Source: Thiomicrorhabdus immobilis (GTDB taxonomy: Bacteria; Pseudomonadota; Gammaproteobacteria; Thiomicrospirales; Thiomicrospiraceae). From it: DNA of 64,000 nucleotides. Where the stretch lies: positions 992,001 through 1,056,000 of the forward strand of contig NZ_AP024202.1 in NCBI RefSeq assembly GCF_021654855.1, read 5' to 3'. The translations under genes and the position numbers were made by a program. This document shows, one piece after another, positions 56,595-64,000 of this stretch. Below the pieces are notes generated by a model. It worked only from the letters and a program-made list of their open reading frames with translations. It had not been told where the DNA came from and searched no databases. The number at the start of each line of letters is the position of its first letter. Positions within the stretch are counted from its first letter, which is position 1.

Positions 56595-57242
56595 ATGTCT
56601 GAAAAAATTAGTGTTTTATTAGCCGAAGATCACGCATTGGTAAGAGCCGGGTTCAAATCAATCATTGATGGTGAAGCTGACTTTGAAGTTGTGGCTGAAG
56701 CTGAAGATGGACTTGAGTGTTTAGAGTTGATTCGAGCTAAAACGCCTGATGTTGTTTTACTTGATTTGTCGATGCCTAAGTTGAGCGGTGTTAATGCGAT
56801 TACTCATATCCAGAAACGTTATTCCGATACTAAAATCATTGTACTGACTGCTGCTGAAACGATTAACGTTTGGCGTGAAGTGTTAGATATGGGAATTGAT
56901 GGTATCGCGATGAAATCAATTTCACCTAAAGAGTTGGTTGCCGGTATTCGCCAGGTGATGAACGGCGAAACGTTTATACACTCTGAAATCCAACCGATTT
57001 TAGAAGCTGATGGTGGTTTGACCAACAAACGTTTATCTGTTCGTGAAAAACAAGTTGTCAAGTTGGTTGCTGAAGGGTTTAAAACCAAAGACATCGCGGA
57101 AAAATTAGAAATCAGCGATCGTACCGTTTCTAAACACCGTGAAAACCTTATGACTAAAATGGGCATGACGTCAACTGCGGAATTAACCAATTACGCCAAT
57201 GAGTCAGGTCTAACGAAAGTTGGTCTTGAAGAAATTGAATAA
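56595..57242 (+). CDS. NarL/FixJ-family response regulator
   Basis: 215 residues. REC domain with LLAEDHALVRAGF and VVLLDLSMPKLSG (Asp about 57); LuxR-type HTH (about 150-205) with VREKQVVKLVAEGFKTKDIAEKL (in parts) and DRTVSKHRENLMTKMGM. It is probably the final output of the hybrid kinase encoded just upstream. Target genes cannot be read from the sequence. A terminator follows. Confidence 0.94.
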   Translation: MSEKISVLLAEDHALVRAGFKSIIDGEADFEVVAEAEDGLECLELIRAKTPDVVLLDLSMPKLSGVNAITHIQKRYSDTKIIVLTAAETINVWREVLDMGIDGIAMKSISPKELVAGIRQVMNGETFIHSEIQPILEADGGLTNKRLSVREKQVVKLVAEGFKTKDIAEKLEISDRTVSKHRENLMTKMGMTSTAELTNYANESGLTKVGLEEIE

Positions 57243-57250
57243 ATTTTAAA

Positions 57251-57290
57251 AGATACAAAAAAGGCGCTTAATAGCGCCTTTTTTGTATCT
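57251..57290. terminator. Bidirectional terminator between the regulator and DUF5610 genes
   Basis: AGATACAAAAAAGGCGC and GCGCCTTTTTTGTATCT form a perfect 17-bp stem with a TTAATA loop, with T-runs on both strands. Confidence 0.95.
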
Positions 57291-57315
57291 GGCAGATGCT
57301 CTAGTAACTAGAATT

Positions 57316-58026
57316 TCAATCCTTGTCCGTTTGTGGGTTTTCAGACGTTGTTTCAGTCGGTTCCTCAGGACTATCTGAGATACCTAAAAACTGATTCTTG
57401 AAGTTTTGCATGCCATCCAGTACCAACTGGTAAGTGGTTTCGATATTGTCGGCAATGTCACCTTTTAATACATCCAAATCACCCAATAGGCTTTTGGCTT
57501 CCTCAAAACCTTGGGTCAGGCCGCCGCCAACCACTTCTAAGAACTTATCCATTAAAGCGGCACCTTGTAGTTCGGGGTGTGCATTTTGAAACCCCGCCAG
57601 AAAACCTGTTGCGCCATCGACAATACGTTTAGCGGTGTTTTCCGGTGTCCAGTATTCCATGCCGCCTTGTGATTTTAGGGCTTCCTCACTAATAGGAGCA
57701 GGGGCTGTTTCGCCATTTTCGGCTTGCGGTATCTCTGCCATTAAAACTTCATTGAGTTTTTCGATTGCCGCTTGATAGGTCAGTTTAAGAGATTGGGTTT
57801 CTGCCGACTGACCGTTGCCAAATAGATGTGCCACCAAACTCGCTTGACGTTCGTTACGAATGGTCATTTGCGTGACTTGTTTTGAGGGCTTTTCAGTGGT
57901 TAAACTGTTTTCGTCCGCTGTTGTATTCACTGCATTAGGGTTGTGCATTCTCGCTTGCTCTGTCGGTAGTGAAGCGAGTTTATGATAGGCGTTAATCGAG
58001 CCTAAGTTTTTGGTATCAATAGCCAT
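57316..58026 (-). CDS. DUF5610-like protein
   Basis: 236 residues from the ATG at 58026, chosen because AAAAGGTG lies about seven bases upstream; a frame from 58035 adds three codons. WTPENTAKRIVDGATGFLAGF and GGGLTQGFEEAKSLLG match the DUF5610 group, whose function is unknown. No signal peptide. Asn/Thr/Gln-rich linkers occupy the N-terminal third. It is the only gene in this unit, convergent with the response regulator. Confidence 0.78.
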   Translation of the reverse strand: MAIDTKNLGSINAYHKLASLPTEQARMHNPNAVNTTADENSLTTEKPSKQVTQMTIRNERQASLVAHLFGNGQSAETQSLKLTYQAAIEKLNEVLMAEIPQAENGETAPAPISEEALKSQGGMEYWTPENTAKRIVDGATGFLAGFQNAHPELQGAALMDKFLEVVGGGLTQGFEEAKSLLGDLDVLKGDIADNIETTYQLVLDGMQNFKNQFLGISDSPEEPTETTSENPQTDKD

Positions 58027-58328
58027 AGGATACACCTTTTCTGGTCAAAATCATGAGTTTACTGGCGATATTTCTCACCATTTAATGACGATTGCTATTA
58101 TCTGTTTTATGCTGAATCAGTCATTATGTAAACGAAAATAGAACTTGTATATAAGTTATCGGCAGAACAAGTTTGAACTTGAACAATGAGATAGATTTAA
58201 TTCATTAAATAATGGCTTGAGCTGGTTAGACATAACATTATGATATTTTATGAGAATTAAAGCATAAAAACTCGAATCCTGGTATCATTTACGGCTATTT
58301 TAAAAGTGCAGTATATGGAATTGAACAG

Positions 58329-59424
58329 ATGGAATTAAACCCTATTTATAACCGAATTGAAGATTACCAGGCTCGTAGTGAAGTGCTTAGGGGGTATCTT
58401 TGACTACGATGTGAAATCTGAACGTTTAGAAGAGGTTTCTAAAGAGCTTGAGGACCCAAATGTTTGGAATAATCCGGAGCGAGCTCAGGCTTTAGGTAAA
58501 GAAAAGTCCCAACTGGAAAACATCGTTTCTACCATCGATGATTTGAGTTCGGGTACTGAAGCCGCTAAAGAGTTGCTCGAGATGGCCGAGATGGATTCTG
58601 ATCAAGAGATGGTTGATGAAGTGGTTTCCGAATTGGACCGTTTGGGTGAACGTTTGGATAAACTTGAGTTCCAACGTATGTTCTCAGGTGAGATGGACCC
58701 GAATAACGCCTATTTAGAAATCCAGTCCGGTTCTGGTGGTACTGAAGCGCAAGATTGGGCAAATATGATTCTGCGTATGTATTTACGTTGGTGTGATAGC
58801 CATGGTTTCAAAGCGGAAATCACTGAAATTTCTGCCGGTGATGTTGCTGGAATTAAAGGTGCCACTTTGCATATTCAAGGTGACTATGCTTATGGCTGGT
58901 TAAGAACCGAATTGGGGGTCCACCGTTTAGTACGTAAATCACCATTCGATTCCAATTCAAAACGCCATACTTCATTTGCTTCGGTCTTTGTGTCACCTGA
59001 AATCGATGATAGTTTTGAAATCGATATTAATCCTGCGGATTTGCGTATTGATGTTTACCGTGCCAGTGGTGCGGGTGGTCAGCACGTAAACAGAACGGAG
59101 TCAGCGGTGCGTATTACCCATTTGCCGACCAATACCGTTACCCAATGTCAGAACGGGCGTTCACAGCATCAGAACAAGGCGGAAGCGATGAAGCAGTTGC
59201 GTGCCAAATTGTATGAGTTAGAGATGCTGAGTCGAAGTGCCGAAAAACAGGAGTTGGAAGACTCTAAGTCGGATATCGGTTGGGGAAGTCAAATTCGCTC
59301 TTATGTTTTAGATTCGGGGCGAATTAAAGATTTAAGAACCGGGGTTGAGACGGGTAATACCCAGGCAGTTTTAGATGGCGCCTTGGATCAGTTCATTGTA
59401 GCGAGTTTGAAAGCGGGCGTTTAA
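58329..59424 (+). CDS. prfB: Peptide chain release factor 2 (programmed +1 frameshift)
   Basis: Translation starts at 58329 ([15 protein letters not shown]) and reaches an in-frame TGA at 58401-58403 after 24 codons. A +1 shift at CTT TGA continues as [12 protein letters not shown] to 59424, giving 364 residues, the normal length. The GGQ motif for peptide release is in [14 protein letters not shown] and [13 protein letters not shown] holds the SPF tripeptide that reads UGA. RF2 abundance controls its own synthesis through the shift. Confidence 0.96.
58389..58404 (+). promoter_or_regulatory. prfB programmed frameshift site
   Basis: AGGGGGTATCTTTGAC, the same sequence as in E. coli: an internal Shine-Dalgarno AGGGGG three bases before the CTT slip codon, then TGA C, a weak stop read by RF2. 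Confidence 0.96.
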
Positions 59425-59560
59425 TTGGATATGCCTTAGTTTATAAGGGATAAAAGATTGGAGTTAAATCGGTTATTACACTAGAGTTTATTGGTGTAAA
59501 AGCTTAAAATACTCGCAATTATTTAATCCCAATTTTGGAATTCATCAAGAATTCAATTCT

Positions 59561-59572
59561 ACCAGGCCTGGT
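59561..59572. repeat. 12-bp palindrome copy 17 (tandem pair, left)
   Basis: Exact ACCAGGCCTGGT upstream of lysS, 24 bp centre to centre from the next copy. Confidence 0.95.
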
Positions 59573-59584
59573 TATTTTTAAAAT

Positions 59585-59596
59585 ACCAGGCCTGGT
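59585..59596. repeat. 12-bp palindrome copy 18 (tandem pair, right)
   Basis: Exact ACCAGGCCTGGT, 34 bp before the lysS start; the 12-bp spacer is AT-rich. Confidence 0.95.
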
Positions 59597-59629
59597 CGTT
59601 TGTTTTGAAAATTTTAAGAGAGAAAGTTC

Positions 59630-61141
59630 ATGTCGGAAACACAAAATAATGTGCCTGAAGTAGATGAGAATAAGATTATTGCAGAACGTCGTGCAAAACT
59701 GACTGCATTAAGAGAAGAAGGGCACTCATATCCAAATACATTCCGTCGTGAGAACGAAGCGTCTGAGTTGCAAGCCAAATATGGCGATATGAGCAAGGAA
59801 GAGTTAGAAGCGGCCGAACCTGTTAAGGTTAAGGTTGCGGGTCGTATGATGTTGCGTCGTATTATGGGTAAGGCCAGTTTTGCGACTTTACAAGATCAAA
59901 CAGGGCGTATTCAGATTTACGTAACCCGTGATGAACTGCCTGAAAGTTTCTATAACACCCAGTTCAAAAAATGGGATTTGGGTGATATCGTCGGGGCGGA
60001 AGGTTACCTGTTCAAAACCAATACTGGTGAATTATCGGTGCATGTCGAACATATCGAACTGATCACCAAGTCGATTCGCCCATTGCCTGATAAATTCCAT
60101 GGCCTGCAAGACCAAGAGATGCGCTACCGTCAACGTTATGTTGATTTGATTGTGAACCAAGAGAGTCGTGATACATTTGTATTACGTTCTAAAATCGTTC
60201 AGCATGTACGTAACTTCCTGATTCGTAAGGAGTTCATGGAAGTTGAAACACCGATGATGCATGTCATTCCTGGTGGTGCGACCGCTAAACCATTTAACAC
60301 CCACCACAATGCCTTGGATATGCCGTTGTATCTGCGTATCGCGCCTGAGCTATACCTAAAGCGTTTGGTTGTGGGTGGCTTTGAGCGTGTATTCGAAATT
60401 AACCGTTCATTCCGTAATGAAGGTCTATCAACTCGCCATAACCCTGAATTCACCATGGTTGAGTTCTATGCGGCTTATACGGATTATCATCAGTTGATGG
60501 ATTACACGGAAGAGCTTCTAAAAGAGTTGGCAGAGTTGGCCGTCGGTTCGACTAAAGTGCCATATCAAGGGCAGGAATTTGACTTTGGTAAGCCGTTTGC
60601 GCGTTTAAGCATGAAAGATGCGATTCTTCAGTACAATGCGGGTGTGACGGCGGATCAATTGGAAACCCTGGAAGCGGCAACGGCCTTAGCGGAATCGTTA
60701 AAGATTCGTGTAAAAGAAGGTTATGGCTTAGGTAAGGTCATTACTGAGATCTTTGAAGAAACGGTTGAAGAGAAACTGATGGATCCAACCTTCATTACCG
60801 AATATCCTGCTGAGGTTTCACCTTTGGCGCGTCGAAATGATGAGAATCCGTTTATTACCGATCGTTTTGAATTGTTCATTGGTGGCCGAGAATTGGCTAA
60901 CGGCTTTAACGAGTTAAACGATGCCGAAGATCAGGCGGAGCGTTTTAAAGCACAGGTTGAAGCTAAAGATGCGGGTGATGATGAAGCGATGCACTACGAT
61001 GAAGATTACATCACGGCATTAGAGCATGGTATGCCGCCAACAGCGGGTGAAGGGATTGGTATTGACCGTTTGGTCATGTTGTTCACCGATTCTGCTTCTA
61101 TTCGTGATGTTCTACTTTTCCCGCACATGCGTCAGCTATAA
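59630..61141 (+). CDS. lysS: Lysyl-tRNA synthetase, class II
   Basis: 503 residues. OB-fold anticodon domain (about 55-165, [16 protein letters not shown]), class II motif 2 [16 protein letters not shown] (about 260) and motif 3 [13 protein letters not shown] (about 468). It charges tRNA-Lys. GAGAGAAAG precedes the ATG. prfB-lysS is a common gammaproteobacterial pair; here a 205-bp gap with two palindrome copies separates them. Confidence 0.97.
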   Translation: MSETQNNVPEVDENKIIAERRAKLTALREEGHSYPNTFRRENEASELQAKYGDMSKEELEAAEPVKVKVAGRMMLRRIMGKASFATLQDQTGRIQIYVTRDELPESFYNTQFKKWDLGDIVGAEGYLFKTNTGELSVHVEHIELITKSIRPLPDKFHGLQDQEMRYRQRYVDLIVNQESRDTFVLRSKIVQHVRNFLIRKEFMEVETPMMHVIPGGATAKPFNTHHNALDMPLYLRIAPELYLKRLVVGGFERVFEINRSFRNEGLSTRHNPEFTMVEFYAAYTDYHQLMDYTEELLKELAELAVGSTKVPYQGQEFDFGKPFARLSMKDAILQYNAGVTADQLETLEAATALAESLKIRVKEGYGLGKVITEIFEETVEEKLMDPTFITEYPAEVSPLARRNDENPFITDRFELFIGGRELANGFNELNDAEDQAERFKAQVEAKDAGDDEAMHYDEDYITALEHGMPPTAGEGIGIDRLVMLFTDSASIRDVLLFPHMRQL

Positions 61142-61167
61142 AACCAGTTGTTACTAGAAGTTACTAC

Positions 61168-61192
61168 AAGCCCCGATTTACGGGGCTTTTTT
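61168..61192 (+). terminator. Rho-independent terminator after lysS
   Basis: AAGCCCCG, ATTTA, CGGGGCTT followed by TTTT; 27 bp after the stop. Confidence 0.92.
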
Positions 61193-61259
61193 GTTTTTGT
61201 TGTGTATAAAATTGTCACTACTGATTACTTTATTCTTTTAAAACGATTTAATCGGCTAT

Positions 61260-61541
61260 CTACATAGCGTGTTGATCAGATACCTCTCGCACTCGAGCGG
61301 ATAATAATTGCTGCGAACTCGCCAATAACTCAGAAAGTGAAATTTGTTCCATATCAAACTTAGCTCTGTTTTGTTTCTTTAATTCAATAAATAAAGTAAT
61401 CAACCGATTTTTAGCAGTACTTTCAGTTTTTTCGGATGACTTTTCATTAATTTTGTATCCCTTTGATTCAAGATAATTAGTAACGATTTCATAGGTTTTC
61501 CATTTGTGATCATTCTTTAAACTACCATAGCTAACTATCAA
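61260..61541 (-). CDS. Hypothetical protein, 93 residues
   Basis: Lysine- and serine-rich, AT-rich gene of 93 residues (WKTYEIVTNYLESKGYK, RLITLFIELKKQNRAKF). No family recognised and no strong Shine-Dalgarno. It lies between lysS and a truncated IS, so it is probably part of an acquired region and may be a remnant. Confidence 0.45.
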   Translation of the reverse strand: MIVSYGSLKNDHKWKTYEIVTNYLESKGYKINEKSSEKTESTAKNRLITLFIELKKQNRAKFDMEQISLSELLASSQQLLSARVREVSDQHAM

Positions 61542-61612
61542 TAAAAGCTCTTATGAGTTTAAATTTCAACAAAATATTGATAGCATCATGTTAGGAATGT
61601 AAAAGTAAGGAA

Positions 61613-62709
<1,097 letters not shown>

Positions 62710-62750
62710 TTAAGCCAGATAATTATTTATTTCATGTCATTCTTTGATAC

Positions 62751-62772
62751 GATTTGAATGTATAATCAAATC
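62751..62772 (+). promoter_or_regulatory. Promoter with overlapping inverted repeat upstream of fic
   Basis: GATTTGA, eight bases, TCAAATC surrounds a perfect TATAAT at 62761-62766. A repressor bound here would block the promoter. No good -35 is seen. Confidence 0.45.
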
Positions 62773-62799
62773 AAATTATGATTCGTTTAAGGTGGGGAA

Positions 62800-63903
62800 A
62801 TGACTCAAAAGTGGGTGTGGGAAAATGAAAACTGGACGGCTTTTGTCGTAAATAAGGATATTTTAATGCCTTATTTAGATGTGGCTGTCCGAGCGGTTGC
62901 ACCATTAATTAAGCTTGCTGGCGAACTGGAGCCGGCTAAACTTGCTGAGTTTGAAGGGCAAGTATTGCTGGAAGAAACATTATCCACCTCGGTAATAGAA
63001 AAGGAATACTTAGATCGAGATTCTGTCAGGTCCAGTATTGCACGTCATCTTGGCCTACCAAATGCAAAAGATGGAGATAGACGTTATGAGTCATTCACAC
63101 AGGTTTTCTTTGAATCTATCAGAACGGCTAATCAGCCATTAACTATCTCTCAATTGAAAAAATGGCATGAAATGCTATTTGTTGAGGTTCCTACATTTAA
63201 AACAGTTACTATTGGTGATTTCCGAGATGATGAGATGAGTGTTGTGTCTGGACATTTTGGTCGTAATGAAATTGTCCATTTCAAGGCCCCCTGTGATAGG
63301 CGTGAGTGCGTTGAGGAATATATGTCAGAATTCATGGGTTGGCTTAATAACCAATCTGGTATTTCTGATTATTTACGTGCTGCATTTGCTAAATTCTGGT
63401 TTGTTACTATCCATCCATTTGATGATGGTAACGGTAGGCTGTCGAGAATTATGGCAGAACGATGTTTGGCAGAGGCAGATAAAACAGATAGGCGTTTATA
63501 TTCACTCTCAACTGAGATTGAAAAAAACAAGTCAGAGTATTATGACATTCTTGAGCGTTGTCAAAAGGGCAGTGGCGATATAACAGAATGGGTAATTTGG
63601 TTTCTGGAGAGGGTTAAAGAGGCTGCAAATAACAGCATGAAACGTCTGGACAAAGTTAGGTTATCAACGCGGTTTTGGGATAAATACCGTGAGGTGGTCT
63701 TCAATGAAAGGCAGAGAAAACTGTTAATCCGCCTTTTTGAAACGGATGACTTTGAAGATGGTATTGCAAAAAGAAAGTACAAAAATCTAGTCTCAACTTC
63801 TGATGCTACCGCTGCCAGAGATTTGACTGAACTGGTTAGTGTCGGAGCTTTAAGAAAAGAAGGTGAAGGTAGAGGGGTCAAATACTATCTAAATTTCAGA
63901 TGA
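62800..63903 (+). CDS. Fic-family AMPylator-type protein with DUF4172 domain
   Basis: 367 residues. The N-terminal DUF4172/Fic_N part (about 1-95) holds TSVIEKEY, matching the class II inhibitory motif S/TxxxE, which lies before the Fic core and keeps it silent. The Fic motif HPFDDGNGRLSR (about 206) is complete. A winged-helix-like region (about 290-365) ends the protein and may bind DNA or the target. It would transfer AMP to a protein hydroxyl. Preceded by GGTGGGG. It sits next to a truncated IS in an accessory patch. Confidence 0.92.
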   Translation: MTQKWVWENENWTAFVVNKDILMPYLDVAVRAVAPLIKLAGELEPAKLAEFEGQVLLEETLSTSVIEKEYLDRDSVRSSIARHLGLPNAKDGDRRYESFTQVFFESIRTANQPLTISQLKKWHEMLFVEVPTFKTVTIGDFRDDEMSVVSGHFGRNEIVHFKAPCDRRECVEEYMSEFMGWLNNQSGISDYLRAAFAKFWFVTIHPFDDGNGRLSRIMAERCLAEADKTDRRLYSLSTEIEKNKSEYYDILERCQKGSGDITEWVIWFLERVKEAANNSMKRLDKVRLSTRFWDKYREVVFNERQRKLLIRLFETDDFEDGIAKRKYKNLVSTSDATAARDLTELVSVGALRKEGEGRGVKYYLNFR

Positions 63904-64000
63904 TTTAAAGCAACTTTAGAAGTGATATTACAGGTTAATTTGCAGTGTGGTTTTTTAGGATAATCTATAAAAAGTATTGATTATCAAAGCCAATGCGAAG
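63904..64000 (+). other. Right edge, no gene seen
   Basis: 97 bases after the fic stop with no ORF, terminator or repeat that I can support. Confidence 0.5.

Noticed and set aside
58329-58403. Premature stop in prfB as a sign of a pseudogene
   Set aside because: It is the programmed frameshift site, with internal Shine-Dalgarno and slip codon in place.
59561-59596. CRISPR-like repeat pair before lysS
   Set aside because: Only two 12-bp units and a 12-bp spacer; the unit recurs singly across the window, and no cas genes are present.

Overview
The window reads as chromosomal DNA of a low-to-medium GC gammaproteobacterium. The order recN-nadK-hrcA-grpE-dnaK-dnaJ-dapB-carA-carB-greA, the protein sequences, and the mix of an aryl-polyene type pigment cluster with many signalling genes suggest a Thiomicrospira/Hydrogenovibrio/Thiomicrorhabdus-like marine sulfur oxidiser. 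That taxon is inference; no rRNA gene is present to confirm it.

Layout. 1-1570: the first codons of a probable HrpB helicase at the left edge, then glutamate dehydrogenase. 1759-3734: a secreted peroxiredoxin gene broken by an IS150-group element whose ends and 3-bp target duplication can be placed exactly. 3870-6907: a FIST sensor overlapping a PAS-GGDEF-EAL protein. 7338-21984: an aryl-polyene type biosynthetic cluster made of two convergent operons (PlsC, ACP, AMP-ligase, dehydratase, LpxL-type acyltransferase, LolA-like, MMPL exporter against ketosynthase, chain-length factor, dehydratase, ketoreductase, lipoprotein, YdcF-like, glycosyltransferase), with a divergent methyltransferase and a MipA/COG4648-like pair at the end. 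22110-30323: a small unlisted ORF, tmRNA, smpB, ratA-rnfH, bamE, fur, recN, nadK, and hrcA behind a CIRCE operator. 30431-44128: grpE, dnaK (sigma-32-like promoter), dnaJ, dapB, an NlpC/P60 lipoprotein, the three AmmeMemoRadiSam genes, carA behind a possible attenuator, carB and greA. 44255-54165: mixed housekeeping genes (DUF4149, DUF455, methyltransferase, ROK kinase, VIT1, YaiI, RhlE, thioredoxins, SDR, fumC). 54357-61141: a hybrid kinase and NarL-type regulator, a DUF5610 protein, prfB with its programmed frameshift, and lysS. 61260-63903: an accessory patch with an orphan ORF, a truncated IS3-family element and a Fic protein.

The most striking signal is not a gene. The 12-bp perfect palindrome ACCAGGCCTGGT occurs 18 times as an exact match (about 0.004 expected by uniform base arithmetic), with four further one- or two-mismatch copies. 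Eleven exact copies are intergenic, including a tandem pair before lysS, one at the centre of a long terminator hairpin, and one in another terminator. The seven in genes always encode PGLV or QAW. No copy was found in either IS element or in the Fic patch. This is a genome-wide iterated motif of unknown role; uptake sequence, methylation or binding site, and chromosome-organising site are all possible.
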